A stretch of 64,000 bases of DNA from assembly GCA_023634235.1 (NCBI GenBank), contig JAMKCF010000008.1:13173676-13237675 (forward strand). The letters run 5' to 3'. Both the position numbers and the translations under genes were made by a program. The notes beneath the pieces are model-generated. The model did not search any database. It was not told the origin of the DNA and saw only the letters and a list, made by a program, of their open reading frames with translations. This DNA comes from Pisaster brevispinus (Eukaryota; Echinodermata; Asteroidea; Forcipulatida; Asteriidae). This document shows positions 21,401-29,800 of the stretch, one piece after another. The first letter of the stretch is position 1. Every line of letters begins with the position of its first letter.

Positions 21401-24108
21401 ATCTGTGCATAGTTCAAAATATAAGGGTACTGTATATATTTTCTTTTAATATTTGTTTTATGGTGTTGTTCTGAATAAATTTTAAGCAAAATATGAAATA
21501 AAAATCATTAGACCTTACTGTTTTTGGTAAATTGTCTACGGCTTTTTTGTTTTTGTTTTTTGAGGCAACACACATATTTGTAGCTTTTATTTCTCTACTC
21601 TTCGTTTAAACTAATTGTTAAACTTTGTTTGGTTGTGTGCAACGTCTCGCTACAGCTTTCAACAAAAGAGAACACCTCCATCTGCCACTATGTACAAATC
21701 CAATCAGACTTGGTTGACAAATTCCAACAACGGAACAATACAGATTCTATGCCGTTTTCCCACAGGGGAAGTGCAGTGCCTTGTTGGCTTTTAAACAATT
21801 CAATTCCTTTCCCTTTCCTCATCAAAAATGGTGGTCATGTTTTGGTGAAAATAATGAAAAGGGCATTATGTTTTGTCAGAGATTTTGTACACAATCAAAA
21901 TTATTTTGATTGTAGCAATAAAAATAGGCAAACTGATTCTGTAGGTCCTTAAATGCTATCTTGCTTATTTTTGACATTTTTTTAGACAGATAAGTTTCTC
22001 AGAACTTTTAGTGTTGGTATGAATTTTAGAATCAATAAGATTTCAGACTGAAACTACACATATGCAGTTCAAAATCTGCTTTTATAAAACAAAGTGTACC
22101 AATTCCAGGCATTGCCAGAGCGCCTTTGAATTTTGAATAAGCTACATGTATTAACGTCCTCCAGTTTAATGTGCCGGCACTATACCAACTGAACTATAGG
22201 GCTAGATAGTTCAGTTGGTAGAGCATCTGCACGTTAAGCCGGATGTCGTTGGTTTAAATCCAGCTCTAGCATGTCTAGTCAGTTTAAATTTGTTTTACCA
22301 CAAACCATTTAAAGTTAACCCAGTCAGTTTCCATTGCGGTTTATGACTTAATATTTCACAATGGCATAAAATTATTACATTTTACACCAAGAGCACTCTT
22401 CCTCAGAAATTTGGTTTATATACAGAAATGAATGAAAACAAATTAATGAATGAGATAACCATTAGACAAATCACATAACTATAGGCGAGCAGGAGGCAAG
22501 TAACACTGTTTGCTTCAAAAGTGATCAACAGTGCACAGCAGTAGTAGATAATAAGGGGCATTCACAAAGCATGTAAATAATTAATCCAGTTAATTGTGCT
22601 CTGTCATTCTTTCTTGATTAAACAAACAAACATGCTGAGATAAACTGAAGGAAACTTGTGCATTAAACAACTCTTGACTCTTTTGGTCAAACCCGAGGGG
22701 AAGGTGGGGGAGGGGGAATTCAAAAGGACCACACAAAACCATTTTAGAAAAATTTGGCATACGTCATCCGACGTGAAGTAGTTAATGAAACACAACATTT
22801 AATGTAAGAGCGCAAGAGGAAAAGGGTGATGGATCGGGGCAGGTTGTAGTGAGGGGTGGGTCTAATACCCCGAACCAACCTTGCTGTGTTTGCGTAGGTA
22901 GTTTTGACATGAGTGTAACATCAACGCGGGTTTCTTCTTTCCAATATTGACAAGGGATGTGGCGATGATGGTACGCACACCAGCGTTCTTGTCGTAAGCT
23001 GTGTCTATCATAGCCATTACCATGGCTGGAAAGGTGGAGAAAAACAATTATATAATTATTAAAGTATTCCACTAATAATGAAGATAAAATGTAAACATTC
23101 TATCAAACAAACTAAGGGCGGCATGAGATGGGTGAGACTGTAAGGAGAGAGATTGGTGGTGAGAGTAGGGTTGGTTGCAAGGGTTGGGTCATGTGTGAGG
23201 GTAGGAAATGTTTATGAGGGTGTGAATGTCAGTGCAGAGTGTTTCGGGTGAGACTAATATTCCAAAAATCATGTTGGGCTGTTATGGCTCTCTTTTAATA
23301 TTGGTCTTATCAGAGTCACCAGCCTATTAAGGTGCAATGTTCGCATCCTCGCTCCGCCCACAACCGGGCTGGCCGGTGACGTCATGAATTGATTGGCACC
23401 CAAAACACCCAGGTCAAGCTACGACTAAGAGGTACATGTAAGTGAACATACTGAGGTGGTTTAAACCGCTGACCCACCCGTAGGGAATGCACCTCTATTT
23501 TATAATCGGTGAGCTGAAGAAAACATGGGTCCTGACGTGTGGCCAAGGATTCAGGTTTCCTGTCCCTTGGCCACACAAGTGGGGCTAATAATACGACCAC
23601 ATTACACTCAGTACACTTTACAGAGATATCAACAATTTGAAAAAACAGAGTACAGCAGCCCCAATTACTGTGTCTAGATCTTGAAGGTGAATTTGGGAGA
23701 TGTTATCAAGGGTTTCTTGGGGGCGGGTAGGTTTAGATTAAGAAATATCAATAAGGTTTGATGACTAAAAATGGTTAGCACTACAGACAGCTCAGGCAGA
23801 CAGGGGGGTAATGATGGTCAGTACTCTGGTGGTGGACCTTGCTTGAGGTCATACCCTAATAAGAATGTGTGAGGTGTGAGAAATGGGAGTGAGCCTTGAA
23901 ATGGCAGAGTATATAGGCCAGCTGTTGATATGTTACAATTATAGGGGGAATAGTGAATTTAGTAAAAAAATATGCCTTATTCTTACAATACAAGAACCAA
24001 AATAAAACTGTCACGAATTAGATGCAGCGGGAAAATTTTTTCACACTTACTGTCGATTTGACCACCAGTGTTGAAGCTTTCGTCTTCCCCAGGTAACGGC
24101 ATGATCAT
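3326..24108 (-). CDS. MROH1: MROH1, maestro heat-like repeat-containing protein 1 (N-terminal half, 18 exons, runs off left edge)
   Basis: Eighteen exons with GT-AG borders join in frame to 742 codons that follow vertebrate MROH1 from its N-terminus. Matching stretches include SGVLVALGHKYCNEVMEEL, FVPFLTATLGTMLPMLGMAK, FNSWLQSKEPK and NHNELLRCFAVVARSFPDR. The family is a long alpha-solenoid of HEAT repeats of roughly 1,600 residues, so about half is present and the rest lies left of position 1. No signal peptide or membrane segment is seen, which fits a cytosolic scaffold. In vertebrates the protein has been linked to lysosome/endosome biology; that role is carried over by homology only. The start is the first of two close ATGs (MIMPLPGEDES). 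The large introns carry many transposons but no exon shows a frameshift or stop. Confidence 0.95.
3588..3767 (+). mobile_element. TTAA-flanked MITE, 3'-truncated
   Basis: Starts directly after TTAA with AGGTAGGGTCATAGATTGG and tracks the full copy as far as the GAATCTGAGAAACGATT block, then diverges. Confidence 0.65.
4352..4471 (-). CDS. MROH1: MROH1 exon 17
   Basis: Residues about 662-701 (NFLFKCLGVVMRKVKNTQFV; MFSSMKHNDHVERE), matching NFLYKCIGTTL of vertebrate MROH1. Both borders are phase 0. Confidence 0.9.
4640..5012 (-). mobile_element. tRNA-like SINE copy
   Basis: Read on the minus strand it starts with a tRNA-like A-box region (TAGCGGTCTAGTTCACTGG) and has a body containing GGACTTGAGCAAGGCACTTA, a phrase typical of marine invertebrate SINEs. 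The edges are approximate. Confidence 0.5.
5285..5512 (+). mobile_element. SINE copy with conserved body
   Basis: A B-box-like GGTTTGAGTCCCGGTCGTGG is followed by a body with CTTTGGATGGGACATTAAGC and GTAGGTCCCGTGTACTGG. The body recurs in the opposite orientation at 11985-12180. Confidence 0.6.
5730..5837 (-). CDS. MROH1: MROH1 exon 16
   Basis: Residues about 626-661 (LLAKTLDTVEDEDWHCDIGT; ALGQQLPLYQDAPQEK). The YQDAPQEK end aligns with vertebrate YDEAPQEK. Confidence 0.88.
5895..6751 (+). repeat. 18-bp minisatellite (~47 units)
   Basis: Units read AAACACTTCAAATCAGAC with two common variable positions (ACAAAC/ACCAAC and CACTTC/CGCTTC). A few units are 17 bp (CACTCAAATC) and shift the reading frame. 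Because 18 is a multiple of 3, most frames stay open and spell six-residue repeats, but the array lies in an MROH1 intron, so it is unlikely to be coding. Confidence 0.95.
6789..6847 (-). CDS. MROH1: MROH1 exon 15
   Basis: Residues about 606-625 (ENLDDEEKWSQKSWEDLLLK). A 59-nt exon lying 38 bp from the end of the 18-bp minisatellite. Confidence 0.85.
7224..7365 (-). CDS. MROH1: MROH1 exon 14
   Basis: Residues about 559-605 (RGIHVLKLMHALSPNIHSGI; WDAVIPKLIQYIE). Corresponds to the vertebrate LRLLSVLHPNIHP..G..W block. Ends phase 1. Confidence 0.9.
7510..8060 (+). repeat. Dispersed repeat shared with the HYR gene introns
   Basis: Shares ordered blocks (GGTACTGGAATTAATGCT; TATTATGAGAACCTTTGTC; GCTCCAAAATGTTCC) with 46080-46570 and its tandem copies, and partly with 40545-40725. 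The element type is unknown. Confidence 0.55.
8209..8394 (-). CDS. MROH1: MROH1 exon 13
   Basis: Residues about 497-558 (VLWPYLMEFLTMPQYTDAMG; DYNLVFEELSSLPKPNALVA). The VLWPYL motif is diagnostic of the family. Both borders are phase 0. Confidence 0.92.
8521..8660 (+). mobile_element. tRNA-derived SINE, family 1
   Basis: A tRNA-like segment (TGGATAGCTCAGTTGGTAGA A box; GGTTCAAGTCCCGCTCC B box) follows a leader containing GGCACCCCTGAACAAAGACA. Similar copies are near 22198, 29195-29389, 32935, 38745-38935 and 58701. The degenerate cloverleaf argues against a functional tRNA. Confidence 0.75.
9179..9431. mobile_element. GGGCCC-type MITE (intact termini)
   Basis: Ends GGCCCCAATTTCATGGCTCT and AGAGCCATGAAATTGGGCCC are inverted repeats of about 25 bp. 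The interior differs from the 38136 copy, as expected when only the termini define the family. Confidence 0.75.
9488..9595 (-). CDS. MROH1: MROH1 exon 12
   Basis: Residues about 461-496 (NKKEKADSEQVTNAALKSMC; MNLITTTVVDMES). The acceptor AG is preceded by an unusually A/T-mixed tract, so the exact start may differ by a codon or more. Confidence 0.78.
9741..9940 (+). repeat. Tandem duplication, ~102-bp unit, two copies
   Basis: GAATGATAGATAAACTTTGC at 9741 recurs as GAATGATAAATAAACTATGC at 9843, and both units end near CACAGTACACAGTCAACC. Intronic. Confidence 0.7.
10119..10250 (-). CDS. MROH1: MROH1 exon 11
   Basis: Residues about 417-460 (VKRIFAQVVIAMAHHGYLEL; VDFVVKQCALSPND). The match to VKRAVVQV.SAMAHHGYLE is clear. 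Donor is ATG/GTTCGT. Confidence 0.88.
10251..11681. other. MROH1 intron 10, mostly unassigned
   Basis: Contains a dispersed repeat fragment near 11205-11330 and two short minus-strand open frames (10967-11161 and 11163-11351) with no recognisable domain. No exon is supported. Confidence 0.5.
11205..11330 (+). repeat. Dispersed repeat fragment
   Basis: The block around ACAAAAGCTTGCCCCGAAC recurs at 35800-35885. The family is unknown. Confidence 0.4.
11682..11755 (-). CDS. MROH1: MROH1 exon 10
   Basis: Residues about 392-416 (PHIENKKSLILSGLRIVLGD). A short exon in the middle of transposon-rich introns. Ends phase 0 at AAG/GTATGC. Confidence 0.85.
11985..12180 (-). mobile_element. SINE copy (same body as 5285-5512)
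   Basis: On the minus strand it reads TCCTTCAGACGGGACGTAAA then TTGGTCCCGTGTGTTG, parallel to the body at 5373-5415. Confidence 0.6.
12236..14037. mobile_element. 1.8-kb inverted-repeat DNA transposon
   Basis: Terminal inverted repeats of about 37 bp at 12236-12273 and 14001-14037 start TATGTGACCSGCTCTGCAAA. The interior is A/T-rich on the left and has higher complexity around 13080-13650. No intact transposase is present; a short acidic reading frame near the middle may be a coding remnant. Superfamily not recognised. Confidence 0.8.
13080..13253 (-). pseudogene. Possible coding remnant inside the 1.8-kb transposon
   Basis: A 57-codon open frame encodes RRDTRWFRGTEDYFVIKLRC followed by an acidic tail (ENDDVESENDLESDS). 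An overlapping frame from 13290 encodes MGLKNQCLAEALNDLREE, which suggests one reading frame split by a frameshift. It could be the C-terminal end of a lost transposase, but no catalytic motif is visible. Confidence 0.35.
14367..14556 (-). CDS. MROH1: MROH1 exon 9
   Basis: Residues about 329-391 (VCVPPDFTQPMTMKNHNELL; RVIGYLLQKIEGNEKVRIGT). Corresponds to the vertebrate ICVP...EVLRCF...RVGTLQV block. Ends phase 1. Confidence 0.92.
15252..15344 (-). CDS. MROH1: MROH1 exon 8
   Basis: Residues about 298-328 (GLCMILEAAVENGSTMLDPQ, then LDTILNILHAQ). Both borders are phase 0. Confidence 0.9.
15448..15572. mobile_element. GGGCCC-type MITE, short copy
   Basis: Inverted ends TGGGCCCACTTTCACGACTC and GTGAAATTGGACCCTGA flank about 80 bp. 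A fragment of the hammerhead-like repeat abuts its right end. Confidence 0.65.
16042..16182 (-). CDS. MROH1: MROH1 exon 7
   Basis: Residues about 251-297 (LRLIVVEGLGNMSKII; RLEEQTPKLIPSILNLYKKH). Both borders are phase 0. Confidence 0.92.
16406..16571 (+). mobile_element. tRNA-derived SINE, family 2
   Basis: Has A-box-like GGTTGGCTCAGTGG and B-box-like CCCGGTTCGAATTC, then GGATTGGGTTTCCAATCCCT. A copy in the opposite orientation lies at 42261-42424. Confidence 0.65.
16665..16745 (+). repeat. Dispersed repeat fragment
   Basis: CACACCCAAGTTTACGATAC and CAACCTGGGAAGCAGCAG recur at 29388-29468, immediately beside a family-1 SINE. Confidence 0.5.
16857..17008 (-). CDS. MROH1: MROH1 exon 6
   Basis: Residues about 200-250 (KFSESIEDYVANIENAPD; IFTAFDHVFNSWLQSKEPK), a strong match to the vertebrate block with SESIQEY and HQWLQSREAK. 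Ends phase 0. Confidence 0.92.
17098..17425 (+). mobile_element. Deu-like tRNA-derived SINE with partial upstream copy
   Basis: The tRNA-like head (GGTGGTCTAGTTGGTAAGAC; GTGGGTTCAAATCCCACC) starts near 17220. It is followed by a core with AAAGTACTGAGTATACAGTG and CACACATCGGTGTAG. The tail motif CTTTATCCCCGATGYAAAAT occurs at both 17130 and 17390, so a truncated copy precedes the main one. The core resembles the Deu domain known from deuterostome SINEs. Confidence 0.7.
17462..17540 (-). mobile_element. GGGCCC-type MITE fragment
   Basis: Only one terminus survives (GCCTAAGCAGCCCTATGACA then TTGGGCCC). Confidence 0.5.
17774..17872 (-). CDS. MROH1: MROH1 exon 5
   Basis: Residues about 167-199 (FGFVPFLTATLGTMLPMLGM, then AKQDNMKWVIVN). 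Phase 1 at both ends. Confidence 0.9.
18444..18650. mobile_element. Palindromic MITE
   Basis: Ends AAAGATTATAGAGTGCCC and GGCACTCTATAATCTTT are inverted repeats. An inner pair (GCCATTTCAGCAAGCAA / TTGCTTGCTGAAATGGC) adds a second hairpin. Confidence 0.75.
18679..18841 (-). CDS. MROH1: MROH1 exon 4
   Basis: Residues about 113-166. EVNPEWQTAASGVLVALGHK and KFQPGTLPHYFVIHTMANLA are among the best conserved MROH1 stretches. Ends phase 1 at GTAAGT. Confidence 0.92.
18879..19349 (+). mobile_element. TTAA-flanked MITE, near full length
   Basis: Preceded by TTAA. Starts AGGTAGGGTCATAGATTGG and ends with an eroded ATAACCCTACA. The central 38 bp or so are a low-complexity ATAATAATAG insertion absent from the 2029 copy. 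Confidence 0.7.
19693..19824 (-). CDS. MROH1: MROH1 exon 3
   Basis: Residues about 69-112 (LQKDHRVVILQTMERVLKDT). The acceptor is one of two adjacent AGs (CAG/CTC or three bases earlier). Ends phase 0 at AAG/GTGGGT. Confidence 0.85.
19825..22879. other. MROH1 intron 2
   Basis: 3-kb intron. Apart from the palindromic tRNA-like dimer at 22151-22275 I see no gene or named repeat; open frames such as 21629-21952 lack coding features. Confidence 0.5.
22151..22275. mobile_element. Head-to-head tRNA-like SINE dimer
   Basis: A minus-strand tRNA-like half abuts a plus-strand family-1 tRNA-like segment. The junction is a hairpin with perfect 15-bp arms TACCAACTGAACTAT / ATAGTTCAGTTGGTA at 22183-22220. 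Confidence 0.65.
22880..23025 (-). CDS. MROH1: MROH1 exon 2
   Basis: Residues about 20-68, first HEAT helices (AMIDTAYDKNAGVRTIIATS, then HSCQNYLRKHSK). The donor could be AAG/GTTGGT (used here, phase 0) or four bases later. The first keeps the frame into exon 3. Confidence 0.85.
24051..24108 (-). CDS. MROH1: MROH1 exon 1 (start codon)
   Basis: Encodes MIMPLPGEDESFNTGGQID and ends in phase 1 at a GTAAGT donor. A second in-frame ATG two codons later could equally be used. The N-terminal 19 residues are not conserved enough to choose between them. Confidence 0.8.
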
Positions 24109-26649
24109 GCAAGATAGTGTCCCGGACACTTTGAAAGCTTTTTGAAGAAATTTACATCAAATTAAGGCAATTTTTCACTATTTTCTTCTGTTTTTATAGA
24201 ATATCCACCCAGTCCCCGCAGTCGCGTTGAGTGTGTTTTTCGTGTGTGTGCACACAAAACACCTCTTGCATTGGGTATGGGACACACACTGTAGTGTCAG
24301 GTGACTTGTTAATACACGCCCCTGCAACTGTTTCATGAAATTTGTTTTCTGTCCACTATATTTTGCTCGGATGTGTGAGACTTATGGGCGGGGTAATGTG
24401 GGAGGGGGCAGCAAGTGATCCAGTTTAGGTATTAAAAAGCAGGAAACCACCCTAACACTGATGATATATATACAAAGTAAAACTCTCATCTCATAATTAT
24501 ATAAAGTGAAAGGCTCATCCTTTTAGCCTCATTCTGGTCTCTGTGCAGAGCCAAAACTGGGCTATATTTTTATGGGGGATGGGGGTCACCATTTATTTTC
24601 AAGGAGGTCACTTCTGGCTAATTAAAACTGCAGTTTCCATTTGCATATCAAGCACGCCCCCTTTCAGCGCTCTTGTTATGCAATTTTATGATATAAGAAT
24701 GTTTGAAATATGACCTTTAGGGCCTACTAATATCAATATTTTTCTTGTATGTCCTCTTTTCAAAATACCAGCCTAAAATAAGCAGAACAAAATAAACTTT
24801 GACTTTACCCCCAAAAAGAGAACAAAAAAGAAGGATCAAACCCCAACCACCATTCATATTATGACTTCCCTCATGCTTTTAAATGTTTCTTTTCATTTTT
24901 CTCTTGGACTGCTTTCGCCCCTGCTGTGTAAACTTATTTTTGGAAGTCAAGTTATTTAGTCTGTTAGAGGATGAATTATTTTCTGATTGAAAATTGCCGG
25001 ATCATCAATTTTAACACTCCTTTGGTCTATTCAATTCAATTCAAGAAAACATTCTTTCCATATGCTCATACAAGAGAAAATAACTTAACGAATCAAAAAG
25101 TAAACTAACCAATTTATGAAGTCAATGTATACAGCTTTTGATAGAGCATATGTAGAGCAGATTAAGTAAGTTGAAACTTGTGGAAATCAGCCCTAGGACA
25201 GACCAACAACCATGAGAGCAAACTATATAGACACTGGACTGGACAAAGTATTACACAAGGAAAACTACAATAGCAATAACCGGTAGACCAGGTGCCCACT
25301 CATTGAAAAAAACGCAAAGTTCACTTGACTGCACTTTTTACCTTATGGGGGCACTTTCTGCGGCAAATGTCCTTATATTAAAACTCAGGTTTTATTTTAA
25401 TTTGACTGCAATTGTTTTCTAGTGTCAATGGCCAAATAACACCAATGAAAAAAAAGGCACTCATTTGACTTCTTTCAACATCACGTAAATTTGGTTCACA
25501 CGCCCTTACAAGGTTAAAAATTCTTTGTTTTTGAATTTAGATTAGACAAATACAAACAAACAAACAACTACACCATTTTTGTTTCTTTTTCTTAGAAAAG
25601 TGAATATTTATTACTTCAAGCTACATAGCAACACAGTCATATGCCAAAAATACAACAGGTCATTTCATGGTAAAATGTGTCCCAAAATACTTGAAATTTA
25701 TGCAGGGGAAAAAGGGCGGGTTTTGTCCAGCAAAAATATGGGAGCTCTTGCATAACATTTTCTTTTCATACATTTTGATCCAAGATTTGTAGAAAATAAG
25801 TCATAAGTCACAAATGTCTGCCTTTCAAATATCGGTTAGAAATGCAAATAATGTCACATTCATTTTATAACTACAATTCCTTTAAGTAACTAGTTATACA
25901 TCAAGAGATAGGATTTAAGCTCACAATTTAATCTCTTTGTAACCCTTCTTAAACGTTTCAGGATCGTCTTCTACCTTCAGAGAAAGAGACATTTCAAAAA
26001 AGACATTTCCTTAAAAACATGGCAAACTGAGAACAAGCTAATTTACATTTAAAAAGACGGTACACTTTCTTTCTTTTCAACATGGCTTATGGGTAATAGA
26101 AAATAGCTATTCAATTGCTGAACCATAAAAACTTGTTTAGAAAACTTCTTTTGAGTCTCAAAAACTGAAGTTTACAACGAAACAAAAGGTACTGGATTAA
26201 TTGTTAATTAATAATTATTAAACGTAGCTCAACCATTAGGGCCCATGAAACCTATGGAGCAGCAGGCATGACAATTTTGCAACGATTAGCGTACTGAAAC
26301 GTTTCAAATACTAGTTAAAACACTAAAACAGCACACCAGGCATAAAAAAAATTTAAACCGCAGATTGTGGTAAATCAAAAAGGGAGATGGCATCTTTTAC
26401 ACAATCAAAAGATAGTGTAGCAGGTACTTAAAGCTCTGCAACACTAATACAAAAAATTGCCTGGTCACTTCTATAGAAACATTTTTTACACCTGCAAAAA
26501 TATACAAAATAAGAATTCAGTTTACAAAAAGAGCAGTATTAAAAGTAGGTTAAAATAATCCAATAAGAAAGGCGTAATATAAAGTTTGTTAAAAAGATAA
26601 GAAAACCATACATGTGTACATTTTAAAAGGAAACTACACTATTAGAGTT
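24109..26649. other. Intergenic region between MROH1 start and HYR gene 3' end
   Basis: The part next to 24108 should contain the MROH1 promoter and 5' UTR, but no core promoter motif is convincing. The part next to 26650 could include a longer 3' UTR of the HYR gene. No gene or named repeat was recognised. Confidence 0.5.
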
Positions 26650-26655
26650 TTTATT
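26650..26655 (-). terminator. Putative polyadenylation signal AATAAA
   Basis: AATAAA on the minus strand 25 nt after the HYR gene stop codon. It is very close to the stop, so a downstream signal may be used as well. Confidence 0.4.
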
Positions 26656-26679
26656 CAATTCATTATTATTTTTGTAATC

Positions 26680-26885
26680 TTAGTACACAAGGGAAGCCTT
26701 GTCGACACTGTCTAACTTGGAGGAGGCTCGTGGGGCCATACGGCAGATTGTTAAGGCCAAGATGACGATGATGACCCCCAGGATGGCCATGACCGAGCCC
26801 ATCATCCACTCAAAGTGAGAGCTGGTCTCCTGGAATACCTCCAGGCTGTTAAGGTCGCTGGTGTGCTGCTTGGCGATCTTCACTT
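26680..26885 (-). CDS. Last exon: stalk, transmembrane helix, cytoplasmic tail, stop
   Basis: A juxtamembrane segment EVKIAKQHTSDLNSLEVFQE is followed by the helix MGSVMAILGVIIVILALTIC and the basic stop-transfer RMAPR. The tail ends KLDSVDKASLVY and TAA (26680-26682). Anchors the protein as type I. Confidence 0.9.
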
Positions 26886-29800
26886 CTGCAGATGGGAAAG
26901 ACAAGTGTGAAAGAGAAAGCTTTGACAAATTTAATACGCACACACACACACATTTGTAAATGGTGTAAACCGAGGACATCCCATGGTTTGGACTTAGTTT
27001 TTTCAGCGGCGTTCCCATTGGTTTTGTACACGAAACAAACTGAGGACTGCCCTCGATATGTCATTCTCGGTTTGAATGCGTAGACATGTCAAAGAAAAGC
27101 TGTAACAAAGTGAATTAAATTCAACTCTGGCGCCCACTCCTAAATTCTGATCGAAATGTACTGTCCTGATTGGTCCACAGCATGGACCCCGTAAAGCCCC
27201 CCACTAAAAAACAACCAATCAGAAACAAGCCCGCGAACAATTGTTGACCCCATCGCCTACAGCAGGAGCTGCTGCATGGCTAAGTACCTGGGGAAACCCA
27301 GCAGACTTGAACTTCCCGAGGCCAAAGGAGGCAAGAGAGGGCGCCCTATCGTAAGTGTATTGCAGTGTATAAAGAATTTTATCATGGACGTGATAAAATG
27401 AAATATAATGTAAATGTATTCTAACGGTTTAACAGCCTAGTGCGAAATATCAGATTGTGCAAATTAAAATTCATTCTATACCATTCCACCCTCACCAGTT
27501 TACAGGCTTTCTGACAACAGTTTTATTTAAAATCTTGCAGTGAGGGCCGCTGTCGGCACATGCCGACATGTTTCAATGTTTCTGTTGTCTTAACCACATC
27601 GTACACACTGGTCAGCTCATATGCCATGATATCCTAAGCTGGACCATGCCACACACTAGAGGGGGTGTCAATCAACAGGGATCAGTGATTTGGTTAGAAG
27701 GTGGCAGGACAAAACTCTACCAGCATCCTTCGTGTACAAAATCAGTAAGTCAATTGTCCATGGTACTTAATTATGTAAGCCAATGAATAAGGTAAAATTA
27801 ACCCATGCAATACCTGGACATGCAAATAACACACTCAGATAAAAAGAGTCGTTTCAAAACATAACAAACCCTCTTAATATATGGGAAAATAATGATGTGC
27901 TGACAACAAACCCTGGGGGCATTGCAACCCAAACAGGTCCCTCGCCTGCAGGACTGACAGTCATGCCACTAGTTATTCAAGTATGTTTTATGAGAAAAAC
28001 TATTATTTTTGGCGATATGAAACCTGGAACAAGACGTACCTTCTTCACAGATGATACCAGTGAAGTTACTTGGGCAGGAACATGAGAATCCTGCATCGAC
28101 ATCAGCGCAGATACCTCCATTCTTGCAAAGACACTCCTCTGAAAACCACATGCAAGAGATAGTTGAGTGAAAATTCTTGAGGCTCTGCGTTTACTCAGTA
28201 AGCGACCGTGAAAAGTTTTCAACTTTTGTTTAGGTCGTACAAAGAGTGCTACTTTTGAGGACCTCCCTCCCCTCCCCAAAGTAGTAACGTTAAAAGTTGT
28301 GCCATTAAGGAAAACCATTATTTCATTTCACTACCGCTTTCCAGATTGGAAATAACTTGTATTTCTTAGATTTCCTCGTTTATGATCCTGGAATCCAAGA
28401 TGGCAGTCACGTCTAGAATTTTGGCGGGAACTGGAGTTATTAATCAAGTCATCTGTTATCTTGTTGTTCAGCATTGTTTAGTAGGTTATTGAGTATTTTG
28501 TATTTTGCCATAATCATCCTGTTTTGAGTTGAAGACCTTTATTGACATATGTGTTGTCTTTACCCAACAGTTTCAAATAAACCAGCAATACAGTGTCAGT
28601 ATGAAGGCCGTTTATTACAAGGGTCACTTTTAATACAAAATTAACCCAAGTGAAATTTTACCTTGTTTCGTATCTCTCCTTCTCCTTGCGACTGTTGTAG
28701 AAAAAGGAGAAAAAAATACAAGCATTGTCAAAATATGCCCTAGAAATGGTATGATGTAAGGTTAAACATTCCTGCCAAACTGAACAAAAAAAAGCTAAAA
28801 TTGAAAGAACAAAACATAATAATAACAGCCAATAGTTTATACTACACACCACAAAATGGTACAAAATTTAGCAGAGCACCCCGCCCCCAAGATTAACATG
28901 TCTCAAAAGGAGTTTCAAATAGGAGTAGACATGAGGGCTGAACTCAATGTCAGTAAAATGTAAAACCTTCAGCAAAGGTTTACTTACCAAGGCATAGGTA
29001 CTCAGGAGGTGAGGAGCGATAGTAGCATTTCAGATTCGCTGCGCAGGGAGAGCTGGAGCAGGGATTAACTACAGTAGCTGTAAGAACAAAAATGGACAAA
29101 GTTAATAACACTCAAGTTTTTATTTGTTTTTGTCTTCACGAAAGATAACATAGAATGATTGTCCTACATACAGAATAGTTTTTATATCAATTGGTAGACA
29201 CCAAGGGAAACTGACTGGGTATTCAATTTTAATTCATTTTAGGCCGACGAAGAACAAATTTACTAGAGCCGGATTTGAACCTACAACCTCCACATTAACG
29301 TGCTGGTGCTCCTATCTAGCCCTATATTGGCAGTCTCCCTATTTTGTCAATATCTCTGTTCGGGAGTGCCAGTCAGAAGCCATTCGACCTGTAACTGCCG
29401 TGTAGCCAGGGATCACACCCAAGTTTATGATACAACCTGGGCAGTGGCAGCAGAGGGATCACCTTAAGAGGAATGCAACAGTTTACTTTTTTAAACGACT
29501 GTGTTCGCTCTTGAACTTGTTGAAAATGTTTGTCAAAAGACCAGGATGTGGATATTTTAGGTTTTCAACTTTGTGCTTTAAAGAAAATAATCAGTTTTTA
29601 ATGGGGTTTTTTTGTGAGAAACTCAAGCTTACCAGCGTTGACAGTGATCAAAAAGGAACAAGTGGCCTGGTTGCCGGCAGTGTCGGAGAAGGTGTATGTG
29701 ACTGTGGTTTGTCCCTGGGTAAATGATTGTCCAGGCTGGTGGCTCTTGGAAGTGGAAACTGCTCCACTGTTGTCGGTTGCAGTGGGCTCGACCCAGGTCA

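Noticed and set aside
28658..28700. Possible microexon between the four-cysteine exon and the last EGF exon
   Set aside because: AG and GT borders exist, but the peptide (SRKEKERYETR) has no domain character, and the neighbouring exons already join in frame.
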